From: Bacillota bacterium
GTDB lineage: Bacteria > Bacillota > Clostridia > Christensenellales > SZUA-584
Direction of reading: 5' to 3'
DNA: 64,000 nucleotides
Assembly: GCA_023415795.1 (NCBI GenBank)
Contig: JAEZJG010000015.1
Coordinates: 1 to 64,000, forward strand
Below are positions 52,407 through 60,671 of this stretch, piece by piece. The notes under the pieces were generated by a model. It saw only the letters and a program-made list of their open reading frames with translations. It searched no databases and was not told where the DNA came from. Position 1 is the stretch's first letter, and each line of letters starts with the position of its first letter. Position numbers and translations under genes: made by a program.

Positions 52407-53882
52407 ATGAACAAAAATGTGATCGTTTGTGATATAGGGGCATCCAGCGCGAGAGTTTTCAAAGCCGCTTACGGCGGCGGAAAGCTCTCGCTTGACGTGC
52501 TGCACAGATTCCCCAATAAGCCGATCATCGTGGGGAATAGTCTTTATTGGGATATATTCGCGCTGCATGAGGGGCTCAAGCGCGGCATAGCCTCTGCCGG
52601 ACGGGACGCAGTGTCCATCGGCATCGACGCGTTCAGCAACGATTATCTGCTGCTGGACTGCACGGGCGCGATTGCGGAGCCGCCGCACTCGTACCGCGAC
52701 GCACGGACGGTAGGCATGCTGGAAGAGATGGATAAGCACATCTCCCGCAAGGAGCTGTATTACCGCACGGGCTTGCAGTTTAACCGCATGAACTCGCTGT
52801 ATCAGTGGCTTTCGCTGGCGAAGCAGCGTCCGTGGACGCTGGTGACGGCGGACAGCCTGCTTTTCGTACCCGATGCGCTCGTGTATTTCCTGACGGGCGA
52901 AAAGGTGACGGAATACACGCTGGCGAGCGTATCGCAGGGGTATAACCCCACGGAGCGCTGCTGGGATCTGCCGCTGCTGGAGAGCATCGGTTTTTCCACG
53001 CGGCTGTTTCAGCGCATCGTGTTTCCCGGCGAAGAGGCGGGCAGGCTGACGCAGGATGTGAGCGCGGAGCTTTCCGTCGGACAGCTGCCGGTGATTGCGG
53101 TGGGTGAGCACGACACGGCTTCGGCGGTGGCGGCGGTGCCCAGCTTGGCGCCGCGGTTTGCGTATATCAGCAGCGGCACGTGGTCTATCGTGGGCACGGA
53201 GATTGAAAGCCCGCTGATTAACGAGCGCAGCTATCGGCACGGACTGGCCAACGAGGGCGGCGTGGGCGGACGCATCCGTCTGCTCAAGAACGTGATGGGG
53301 CTGTGGATATTGCAGGAGTGCCAGCGCTATTGGCAGGAACGCGGCAGCGGCTTCGACTACTCGGAGCTGGTGCAATTGGCGGCGAAGTCTCGCTGGGAGT
53401 CGGCGCTGTTTGATCCGGATGATGAAACGTTCTACAAGCCGGGCCCGATGCCGGAGCTGATCGCCGGATACTTTGAGGAGCGCGGCATGGCGGTGCCCCG
53501 TGAGCCGGGCGATGTGGCGCGGTGCGTGATGCTGAGCCTGGCGTGCAAATACCGCTATGTGCTGGAGTGTCTGGAATACGCCTGCGGCTATGAGCTGCCG
53601 GTGGTGCACATCATAGGCGGCGGCGCGCAGAACGGCCTGCTGAACCAGTTGACCGCCAATATATCCGGCAAGCCGGTGATTGCGGGGCCTTCGGAGGCGA
53701 CGGCGCTGGGCAACGCGATGGTGCAGCTGATGGCGGCGGGTGAGTTTAGCTCGCTGACAGAGGCGCGCAGCGCGCTGATCGCGTCTGTTGACGTGGCGGA
53801 ATTTTTACCGGACGGCGCGGACAAGTGGCAGGAGCTGTACGCGGATTACTGCCTTAGGAATAATTTAACCGTTTCGGAATAA
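52407..53882 (+). CDS. FGGY-family kinase, rhamnulokinase-like
   Basis: A 491-residue sugar kinase starting 2 bp after the aldolase stop. It has the short phosphate loop CDIGASSARVF of rhamnulokinases, FSNDYLLLD, GEHDTASAV, SSGTWSIVG, the strongly rhamnulokinase-like RLLKNVMGLWILQECQRYW, and the adenine-site motif IIGGGAQNGLLNQLTAN. Rhamnulokinases make L-rhamnulose-1-phosphate, the substrate type for the adjacent class II aldolase. Whether the true substrate is rhamnulose, fuculose or another 6-deoxyketose cannot be seen. Confidence 0.87.
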   Translation: MNKNVIVCDIGASSARVFKAAYGGGKLSLDVLHRFPNKPIIVGNSLYWDIFALHEGLKRGIASAGRDAVSIGIDAFSNDYLLLDCTGAIAEPPHSYRDARTVGMLEEMDKHISRKELYYRTGLQFNRMNSLYQWLSLAKQRPWTLVTADSLLFVPDALVYFLTGEKVTEYTLASVSQGYNPTERCWDLPLLESIGFSTRLFQRIVFPGEEAGRLTQDVSAELSVGQLPVIAVGEHDTASAVAAVPSLAPRFAYISSGTWSIVGTEIESPLINERSYRHGLANEGGVGGRIRLLKNVMGLWILQECQRYWQERGSGFDYSELVQLAAKSRWESALFDPDDETFYKPGPMPELIAGYFEERGMAVPREPGDVARCVMLSLACKYRYVLECLEYACGYELPVVHIIGGGAQNGLLNQLTANISGKPVIAGPSEATALGNAMVQLMAAGEFSSLTEARSALIASVDVAEFLPDGADKWQELYADYCLRNNLTVSE

Positions 53883-53929
53883 CGCTATTTATATTATCGA
53901 TTTCATGGCAAAGTGTGCGATTTTGATTG

Positions 53930-53958
53930 TTGACAATTGGAACGAACCAATATAAAAT
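53930..53958 (+). promoter_or_regulatory. Sigma-A promoter of the second plus-arm operon
   Basis: TTGACA at 53930-53935 and TAAAAT at 53953-53958 with 17-bp spacing, 76 bp before the dehydrogenase ATG. It is the only clear promoter between the kinase gene and the genes that follow. Confidence 0.75.
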
Positions 53959-53961
53959 GAT

Positions 53962-53993
53962 AACAAACAACAACAATAGAGAACAAACAACAA
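53962..53993 (+). promoter_or_regulatory. Candidate DeoR operator: direct repeats with 20-bp period
   Basis: AACAAACAACAA occurs at 53962-53973 and again at 53982-53993, exactly 20 bp apart (two helical turns), followed by AACGAACAGCAAC. It lies just beyond the -10 box, where a repressor would block transcription. DeoR-family regulators bind repeated, often CAAA-rich sites, and a DeoR gene (57613-58398) lies in this same operon. Confidence 0.55.
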
Positions 53994-54033
53994 ACGAACA
54001 GCAACACTGACTAAATGAAAGCGATGACAAAAA

Positions 54034-55041
54034 ATGATTAATGTATGTTTGATCGGTGCGGGTCGTGCAGGGATGATCCACGCGAGAAACTTTAAATCGC
54101 GCGTGGGCAACGCAAGCATCGTGGCGGTGGCAGACCCCTTTGAGGAGGCTTGCGTCAAGGCTTGCGAGGAGCTCGGCATCAACAGGTATTACACGGACTA
54201 CAAGCAGGTGCTGGCGCAGGACGACATCCACGCGGTGGTTGTGGTATCGCCCACCAAGTTTCACAGGGATATCGTGGTGGACTGCGCGGACGCGGGCAAG
54301 CACATACTGTGCGAGAAGCCGATGGCGATGACGGTGCAGGAATGCGACGACATGATCGAGGCGGCGAAACGCAACAACGTCAAGCTGCAGGTGGGCTTTA
54401 TGCGGCGGTTCGACGAGAGCTTCCAGAAAGCCAAGGAGGCGTTGCAAAGCGGCTCCATCGGCGACATCGTGCATATACGCTCGCTGACCAGAGGGCCGAG
54501 CAAGCCGCGCGAATGGATGTATGACATCGAGATCAGCAACGGGCCTCTCGCCGAGGTGAACAGCCACGACATCGACTGCGTGCGCTGGCTGGCGGAAAGC
54601 GACATGGAATCGCTCTATGCGGTGGCGGGAAATTACAGGAACAAGGAGATTGCTGCGGATTATCCGGATTTCTACGACAACGTGGTGATGACGGGTACGC
54701 TGAAAAACGGAATACAGTTTACGATTGAAGGCGCGCAGTATGTGAGCTACGGCTACGATGCGCGGGTGGAGGTGCTGGGCACCAAGGGTGTGATACACAT
54801 CGGGCGCACCGACGCGTATCACTACAAGGCGGTCACCGAGCAGAACGGTACCAGCTCTCCCTACATCATCAGCTGGACATCGCTGTTTAAGGACGCGTAT
54901 CTGGAGGAGGACGTGCAGTTCATTCAATGCATACTGAACGACACGACGCCCATGGTGACGGGTGAGGACGGAAAGATGGCGGTGGCGGTGGTGAAAGCCG
55001 GTAACCGTTCCATCAAAGAAAAAGCGATCGTCAAACTGTAA
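54034..55041 (+). CDS. Gfo/Idh/MocA family dehydrogenase (inositol 2-dehydrogenase-like)
   Basis: A 335-residue NAD(P)-dependent sugar or polyol dehydrogenase. The Rossmann motif is IGAGRAG at about 7-13; the conserved Lys is in CEKPMAMT; the catalytic region shows EVNSHDIDCVRWL, with Asp-His in the usual places. The GFMRRFDESF segment is shared with myo-inositol dehydrogenases. It oxidises a hydroxyl to a ketone, typically on an inositol or pyranose. First gene after the promoter at 53930. No other inositol-pathway gene (iolB-E) is present, so an iol pathway is unlikely. Confidence 0.85.
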   Translation: MINVCLIGAGRAGMIHARNFKSRVGNASIVAVADPFEEACVKACEELGINRYYTDYKQVLAQDDIHAVVVVSPTKFHRDIVVDCADAGKHILCEKPMAMTVQECDDMIEAAKRNNVKLQVGFMRRFDESFQKAKEALQSGSIGDIVHIRSLTRGPSKPREWMYDIEISNGPLAEVNSHDIDCVRWLAESDMESLYAVAGNYRNKEIAADYPDFYDNVVMTGTLKNGIQFTIEGAQYVSYGYDARVEVLGTKGVIHIGRTDAYHYKAVTEQNGTSSPYIISWTSLFKDAYLEEDVQFIQCILNDTTPMVTGEDGKMAVAVVKAGNRSIKEKAIVKL

Positions 55042-55052
55042 GGAGGCAAACC

Positions 55053-56093
55053 ATGTTAGCAGCAAGATTATACGGACCGAGAAAACTGATTGTAGAAGAT
55101 ATTCCCAAACCGATAATAAATGAAAACGAAATACTGCTCAAGATCAAGAGCGCGGCGATATGCGGCACGGATGTGCGCATGTTCCAGAACGGCTCCGGCG
55201 ACATCAGCGAGACCAACCCGCGTGTGCTGGGTCATGAGTTCGGCGGCGTGATTGAACAGGTGGGCAGCAATGTCGACTTTTATAAGGAAGGCATGGAGAT
55301 CGCGGTGGCGCCTAACATTGGCTGCGGCATCTGCGACAAGTGTGTGCGCGGCAACGGTCACATGTGCGACAGCTATACCGCTTTTGGCATCAACATGGAC
55401 GGTGCTTTCGCGGAATACGTGAAGATACCCGAGAAGGCGATACGGCAGGGCAACCTGATGGTGACGCCCGCCGGTATGAAGGCGGAGGAAGTGGCGATCA
55501 ACGAGCCGCTGTCCTGCGCGTATAACGGCGCGCTGCACTGCAACATCGTGCCGGGAGACTATGTGCTGATTGTGGGCGCGGGCACCATCGGTCTGTTCCA
55601 TGCCAAGCTGGCGAAGATCTACGGCGCGGCGAAGGTGATCATGAACGATCTGTCGGCAGAACGCCTGCAGTTGTGCAAGGATATTGAAAACAACATCATC
55701 ACCTACCACGGCGACGACCTCGCGGGCTTCATCAAGGAAGAGACGAAGGGGCGCGGTGTGGATGTGTGCATCACGGCCTGCCCGTCGCCCGACGTGCAGC
55801 GGCAGTCGCTGGAGCTGATGGCGGAAGGCGGCAGAATTAACTTCTTCGGCGGTTTGCCCAAGACCAAGGAAAACGTACAGATCAACACGAATCTTATTCA
55901 CTATAAGCAGCTGATCGTCACCGGAACAACGCGCGCGAGCATTTCGCACTTCCGCACGACGATGGGCTTTATCGCAGACGGCTTGATTGACCTGTCGGGC
56001 ATTGTGACGGGGCGTCACAGCATTCATGAGATCGGCAAGGCCTTTGAGTATGCCGAAAAGGCAGTGGGGCTCAAGCACGTTATTGAATTTTAA
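55053..56093 (+). CDS. Zinc-dependent medium-chain dehydrogenase (second copy, sorbitol dehydrogenase-like)
   Basis: A 346-residue MDR enzyme. Catalytic zinc ligands in ICGTDV, GHEFGG and NEPLSC; structural zinc cysteines in GCGICDKCVRGNGHMC; Rossmann motif GAGTIG. It differs from the copy at 49096 throughout, so it is not a recent duplicate. AGGAGG precedes the ATG, and the gap to the previous gene is 11 bp. It is expected to oxidise or reduce a polyol or sugar at a secondary hydroxyl, probably paired with the neighbouring kinase. Confidence 0.88.
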   Translation: MLAARLYGPRKLIVEDIPKPIINENEILLKIKSAAICGTDVRMFQNGSGDISETNPRVLGHEFGGVIEQVGSNVDFYKEGMEIAVAPNIGCGICDKCVRGNGHMCDSYTAFGINMDGAFAEYVKIPEKAIRQGNLMVTPAGMKAEEVAINEPLSCAYNGALHCNIVPGDYVLIVGAGTIGLFHAKLAKIYGAAKVIMNDLSAERLQLCKDIENNIITYHGDDLAGFIKEETKGRGVDVCITACPSPDVQRQSLELMAEGGRINFFGGLPKTKENVQINTNLIHYKQLIVTGTTRASISHFRTTMGFIADGLIDLSGIVTGRHSIHEIGKAFEYAEKAVGLKHVIEF

Positions 56094-56105
56094 AGAGGTG
56101 TGGCC

Positions 56106-57620
56106 ATGAATTATTTGATCGGTGTTGATATCGGCACACAGGGGACGAAGACGAACCTATATGACGAGCAGGGGCGCGTGGTGGGCAGCAGCTTTGAGGC
56201 GTCCAACCTGATCAGCCCCAAAACGAGCGAGGTGTATCAGGAGGCGGACGAGATATTTTCTTCCGTCATCAACACCGTGCGGGATGCGGTGGCGGCAAGC
56301 GGCGTGGATGTGAAGCAGATACGCGCGCTGGGGCTTGACTCGCAGATGGCCGGTATCATGGGCATCGGCAAGGATTTTGAAGCCGTCACGTATTACGATA
56401 GCTGGCTGGACACCAAGTGCGGCAAATACATCACCGAGATCAAGAAAAAGGCCAACAAAAGATCGATTGAACTCAACGGCGTGCCCGTGACGTACACGCA
56501 CGGCCCCAAGGTGCTGTGGTGGAAGCACGAGCAGCCGCAGACCTATTCGCGCATTGCGAAGTTTGTGCTGCCGCATATATATGTGGGCGGCAGGCTGTCC
56601 GGGCTGAAGTCAGACGAAGCGGTTATCGACCACACCTGTATACACTTCAGCGGCTTCGCGGACAACCTGAACAAGGCATGGTCGGACGAGCTGATGGAGA
56701 CGTTTGATGTGAGCCGCGATAAGCTGCCGCAGATTGCCGATCCGTGGAAGATTGTCGGCGGCATGAAGAAGGTATACGCAGAGGCCTGCGGGCTTCCCGA
56801 AGGGCTGCCCATTGTGGCGGGCTGCGGCGATTCCGCGGCGACCTGCCTGGGCGCTGGCATTGTGACGCCGGGTCAGGTGTTTGACGTGGCGGGAACGGCA
56901 TCGATACTGTCTTGCTGTGTGGATTCGTATAAGCCGGACACCAAGCACGAGGCGATGATGCTGATGCGCTCGGTGGTGGACGGGCTTTGGATGCCGCTGG
57001 CGTACATCAACGGCGGCGGTCTGTGCCTGCGGTGGTATAAGGACAGCATCACGGGCGCGGTGGATTACGACACGCTGGAGCGCGAGGCAACGGCGGTTGC
57101 GCCGGGCAGCGAGGGGCTGCTGTTTGTGCCGCACTTCGCGGGGCGCGTTTGCCCCAACGACCCGGACATGCGCGGCAGCTTTTTGGGGCTGAACCTGACG
57201 CACAAGCGCGGTCATATGTATCGTGCCATCATGGAAGGCATATCGTACGAATACAAGTATTACCTCGGCGTGCTGCGCGATATCGGCATCGATACCGAGA
57301 TTCATAAGGTGTTTGGCATGGGCGGCGGCGCAAAGAGCGCGCTGTTCAACCAGATCAAGGCGGACGTATTGGGATTGCCGTATGTGCCGCTGCAAAACGT
57401 GGACACCGCGCCGCTGGGCAGCGCCATCGTTGCCGGATACGGCGTGGGCGTGTACAGCGACATTGCGGCAACGGCGGCAAGCTTTATAAAGGCAGGTGCG
57501 GAAACCGCCAACGATCCGCAGCGCGGCGTGCGGTACGAGCCGTTCGCGCAGGCGTATCTGGATTCGTTTGAGGCGCTGCGTGGCATATACCGTGCGCTGG
57601 GAGGTGCCGTCAATGGCTGA
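56106..57620 (+). CDS. FGGY-family kinase (xylulokinase-like, third in the locus)
   Basis: A 504-residue kinase starting MNYLIGVDIGTQGTKT, the clear phosphate-1 loop. Other marks: LGLDSQMAGIMG (substrate site), VAGCGDSAATCLGAG, FDVAGTASILSC, and the adenine-site GMGGGAKSALFNQIKADVLGLP. AAGAGGT precedes the chosen ATG 56106; a GTG at 56100 is the alternative start. It is the likely partner of the polyol dehydrogenase upstream: oxidation to ketose, then phosphorylation. Its stop overlaps the DeoR gene start by 8 bp. Confidence 0.88.
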   Translation: MNYLIGVDIGTQGTKTNLYDEQGRVVGSSFEASNLISPKTSEVYQEADEIFSSVINTVRDAVAASGVDVKQIRALGLDSQMAGIMGIGKDFEAVTYYDSWLDTKCGKYITEIKKKANKRSIELNGVPVTYTHGPKVLWWKHEQPQTYSRIAKFVLPHIYVGGRLSGLKSDEAVIDHTCIHFSGFADNLNKAWSDELMETFDVSRDKLPQIADPWKIVGGMKKVYAEACGLPEGLPIVAGCGDSAATCLGAGIVTPGQVFDVAGTASILSCCVDSYKPDTKHEAMMLMRSVVDGLWMPLAYINGGGLCLRWYKDSITGAVDYDTLEREATAVAPGSEGLLFVPHFAGRVCPNDPDMRGSFLGLNLTHKRGHMYRAIMEGISYEYKYYLGVLRDIGIDTEIHKVFGMGGGAKSALFNQIKADVLGLPYVPLQNVDTAPLGSAIVAGYGVGVYSDIAATAASFIKAGAETANDPQRGVRYEPFAQAYLDSFEALRGIYRALGGAVNG

Positions 57621-58398
57621 GCATGTGAACGAAGCCATGTTCGCGGAGGAGCGCAAGTCTGCCATCGCCCAGTACATTTATAAGAATAAGAAGTCTACCG
57701 TCAGTGAGCTGTGCGCGCTGTTCAAGGTGTCTCCCGCGACGATACGCAACGACCTCACGGAGCTGGAAAACGCGGGGCTGCTGAAGCGCACGCACGGCGG
57801 CGCGATACCCAACGCGAAGGCGAACTATGAGCTGAACTCCAGCCAGAAGAAGGTGGAGCACAGCCGCGAAAAGGAAGCCATCGCAAAACGGGCGGCGGCG
57901 TATGTGGAGGACGGGGACACCATCGCGCTGGATACCGGCACCACCACGCTGTGTTTGGCGAAGGAGCTGGCATCCAAGAAGAACCTGACGGTGGTGACCT
58001 ACGACATCGAGATTGCCGGATTTCTGGAGGACAACACGGACGCGGATATCGTGCTGGTGGGCGGGCGCGTGCGCCGCGGCTTTCATTGCAGCGTGGGGCC
58101 TTTGGCTCTCAAGTGCCTGGAGGGGCTGCGCGTGGACAAAGCGTTTGTCGCCAGCAACTCTGTGAGCATCGAAAACGGCTTGACGACGCCCAATCTGGAG
58201 CTGGCGCAGATCAAGACCAGCCTCGTCACCTTTGCTGAAGAGGCGTTTTTGCTGTGCGACAGCAGCAAGTTTGGACGGGCTTCGTTTGTGCGGTTTGCGG
58301 ACATCAGGCAGGTGGGCACCATCATCACCGATAAGGGGCTGACCGCGCAGCATATCAGCGAGCTGGAGCAGCTGGGCGTGACGCTGGACATCGCGTAA
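57613..58398 (+). CDS. DeoR family transcriptional regulator
   Basis: A 261-residue sugar-operon repressor. The helix-turn-helix is at residues about 20-45 (VSELCALFKVSPATIRNDLTELENAGLLKRTHGG is the DeoR signature, here read in two parts: KVSPATIRNDLT and GLLKRTHGGA). The C-terminal DeoRC sensor domain, related to ribose-5-phosphate isomerase-like folds, has DTGTTTLCLAKEL and LVGGRVRRG and binds a sugar phosphate. The start ATG 57613 has GAGGTG upstream and overlaps the kinase end. Direct repeats at 53962-53993 are a candidate binding site. Confidence 0.9.
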   Translation: MAEHVNEAMFAEERKSAIAQYIYKNKKSTVSELCALFKVSPATIRNDLTELENAGLLKRTHGGAIPNAKANYELNSSQKKVEHSREKEAIAKRAAAYVEDGDTIALDTGTTTLCLAKELASKKNLTVVTYDIEIAGFLEDNTDADIVLVGGRVRRGFHCSVGPLALKCLEGLRVDKAFVASNSVSIENGLTTPNLELAQIKTSLVTFAEEAFLLCDSSKFGRASFVRFADIRQVGTIITDKGLTAQHISELEQLGVTLDIA

Positions 58399-58440
58399 CG
58401 GCTGAGCATTATCAAAACATTACACAAGGGAGTTGGCATT

Positions 58441-59772
58441 ATGAAGACACGTCTTGTCCCATTATATTTTACCGCCGCAAACGAGCGGGAACGCAAGGAA
58501 TTTGAAACGCAGCTGGAGCGTATCGCGGATATGTACGGCGATGTGGCCGAGCTGCTGGAGCCTGTGGCTGTGGGCGGCAATCTGCCTGCCGAGGCGGACG
58601 CGGTGCTGTTTCCGCAGCTGATCGGCGCGGCGTTTCGGGAGATTGAAGGACTGAAGAAAATCACGCTGCCCGTTATCGTCATCACGAGCCGCTTTGGCAC
58701 GGTGGAGATGTGGGACTGGGAGATCGTGAACTATCTGCGTGCGAACGGACTGAACGTGTTCTCTCCTTATAACGTGGAGCTGGCCAAGGTAATTCTAAGA
58801 GCGATCGGCGCGAAAACGAAGATGGCGAAGGGCGGCAAGTTCCTGATGCTGCAGGACAGCCCCGGCGAGGGTATGCAGGCAAACATCTTCAAGCGGTTCT
58901 ACTGGTGGGAAGAGGAATGCACCCGCGTGATGCAGGAAACCTTCGGCATACAGCTGATATACCGCAGCTGGAAGGAGACGGCCGCACGGGCGCAGCAGAT
59001 CAGCGACGACGTGGCCCGCGAGGCCGCCAAGAGCTGGGATATCTGCATGGAAGGCGTGCCGGAAGCGAACTATCTGCGCGCGGTGAAGATATACGTGGCG
59101 GTTAAGGAGCTGATCGACGAGATCGGCGACGTGGAGGGCGTGGGCAGCAACTGCCTGAACGAATCCTTCAACGCCGACACCACACCCTGCCTGGCGTGGA
59201 CGATGCTGTTTGAGAAGGACGACATCATATTTGCGTGCGAGGGCGATACGCTGACGCTGCTCAGCACGTTCATACTGTACCGCTCGCTCAAGGTGCCCGT
59301 TATGATGACCAACATATACCCGTTCCTTGTGGGCATGGCGGCACTGGCGCATGAGAAGATCGACAAGTTCCCCGACATCGACGATCCGGATAACCACGCG
59401 CTGGGCGTACACTGCGGCTACTTCGGACTGGCGGCGCGCCCCTTCTGCTCGAAGTGGTGCATGCGTCCCAAGGCGCTGGAGATCGTGGACGAGAACGCCA
59501 TTGTGATCGACTGCGAATTTGCCAAGGGGCCGGTGACGCTGACGAAGATCGATTCCAGCTTCAAGAAGCTGACGGTGATACAGGCGGAGATCGAGGACTA
59601 TGTGCAGTATCCCGGTTCGGACTGCCGCAACGGCGCGCTGATCCGCTACAAGGACGGGCACAAGGTGATGGAGGTGCTCTCCTCGCACCACCAGCTTATT
59701 ATCGCGGGCAACAGGGTGCCCGAGCTGACACAGCTTGCAAAGGTTTTCGGTTGGGAAACTGAAATACTGTAA
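58441..59772 (+). CDS. L-fucose/L-arabinose isomerase-like protein
   Basis: A 443-residue protein of the fucose/arabinose isomerase superfamily, shorter than true L-fucose isomerase (about 590 residues). Visible marks are the N-terminal Rossmann-like lobe, CMEGVPEANYLR, CLNESFNADTTPCLAW, FACEGDTLTLLS and the C-terminal barrel with LSSHHQLIIAG. The acidic residues in NESFN and CEGD are in the positions of metal-binding Glu/Asp. It would convert an aldose to a ketose, feeding the rhamnulokinase-type kinase and the class II aldolase. Substrate not predictable. Confidence 0.75.
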   Translation: MKTRLVPLYFTAANERERKEFETQLERIADMYGDVAELLEPVAVGGNLPAEADAVLFPQLIGAAFREIEGLKKITLPVIVITSRFGTVEMWDWEIVNYLRANGLNVFSPYNVELAKVILRAIGAKTKMAKGGKFLMLQDSPGEGMQANIFKRFYWWEEECTRVMQETFGIQLIYRSWKETAARAQQISDDVAREAAKSWDICMEGVPEANYLRAVKIYVAVKELIDEIGDVEGVGSNCLNESFNADTTPCLAWTMLFEKDDIIFACEGDTLTLLSTFILYRSLKVPVMMTNIYPFLVGMAALAHEKIDKFPDIDDPDNHALGVHCGYFGLAARPFCSKWCMRPKALEIVDENAIVIDCEFAKGPVTLTKIDSSFKKLTVIQAEIEDYVQYPGSDCRNGALIRYKDGHKVMEVLSSHHQLIIAGNRVPELTQLAKVFGWETEIL

Positions 59773-59796
59773 TATAAAGAAAAGGAGAACGAAGCT

Positions 59797-60657
59797 ATGA
59801 AGATAGGTATCGACAGTTATTGCTACCACAGGTTTTTCGGCGAGGTATATCCCGATCAGGAGCCCGCTGCGAAGAAGATGACAATGGGCGACTTCCTGAC
59901 CAGAGCTCAGCAGCTGGGCGTGGACGGCGTATCGCTGGAGTCGTGTTTCTTTGAATCTCTGGAGGATTCGTATATCAGGGAACTCAAGGCGCAGCTGGAC
60001 GAATACGGCTTCGACCGCGTGTTTGCGTGGGGGCATCCGGACGGACTTGAGAGAGGCAAAAACGAGGCAGCCTTCAAGGAAATGATGGACTGCATTCCCA
60101 AGGCGAAGCTGATGGGCGCCGACGTGATGCGCGTCACGGGTTCTTCTCTGATGTTCCGCCACGAGCCGCACGGCCCGCAGATTGAGGCGCTGTCGCGTCA
60201 GTTCAAGGAAGCCATCAAGGTGGCTGAAGAATGCGGCGTGAAGCTGGCGGTGGAAAACCACATCGATTACACCGGCCAAGAGATCATGCAGCTGCTGGAA
60301 AACGTGGGCTCGGACAGCTTCGGCGTGAACTTTGACACGGGCAACTTCCTGCGTTTGCTGGACGATCCGATCAAGGCGATGGAGCTGCTGGCACCGCACG
60401 TGTTTGCTGTGCATCTGAAGGACTTGCAGGTGAACCCGCGTATGGCGCGTCCTGACGACTGGTTCTTCTTCTCCGGCGTGCCGGTTGGCGACGGACTGAT
60501 CGACAATCAGGCGCTGGCGAACATACTGAACAAGACCAACTTTACGGGCTTCCTCGCGGTGGAGATCGATCATCCGCATTACGACTGGATGGGCAGAGAA
60601 GAGGAATGCGTCGAGAAGAGCGTTCAGGGGCTTAAGGCCATCGTCAACGCGCTGTAA
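59797..60657 (+). CDS. Sugar phosphate isomerase/epimerase family protein (second in plus arm)
   Basis: A 286-residue TIM barrel. Metal-site residues are seen in KLAVENHIDYTGQEI, GVNFDTGNFLRL, FAVHLKDLQV and GFLAVEIDHPHYDW. It opens MKIGIDSYCYHR, common to unassigned sugar epimerases of polyol loci. AAGGAGAA precedes the start. It lies 24 bp after the fucose-isomerase-like gene and 14 bp before a Gfo/Idh/MocA gene; epimerase with dehydrogenase is a common pairing for sugar keto-intermediates. Confidence 0.83.
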   Translation: MKIGIDSYCYHRFFGEVYPDQEPAAKKMTMGDFLTRAQQLGVDGVSLESCFFESLEDSYIRELKAQLDEYGFDRVFAWGHPDGLERGKNEAAFKEMMDCIPKAKLMGADVMRVTGSSLMFRHEPHGPQIEALSRQFKEAIKVAEECGVKLAVENHIDYTGQEIMQLLENVGSDSFGVNFDTGNFLRLLDDPIKAMELLAPHVFAVHLKDLQVNPRMARPDDWFFFSGVPVGDGLIDNQALANILNKTNFTGFLAVEIDHPHYDWMGREEECVEKSVQGLKAIVNAL

Positions 60658-60671
60658 TAAGGAGACGAAGA

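Noticed and set aside
54034..57620. myo-Inositol (iol) catabolic operon
   Set aside because: An inositol-dehydrogenase-like gene is present but iolB, iolC, iolD and iolE types are all missing.
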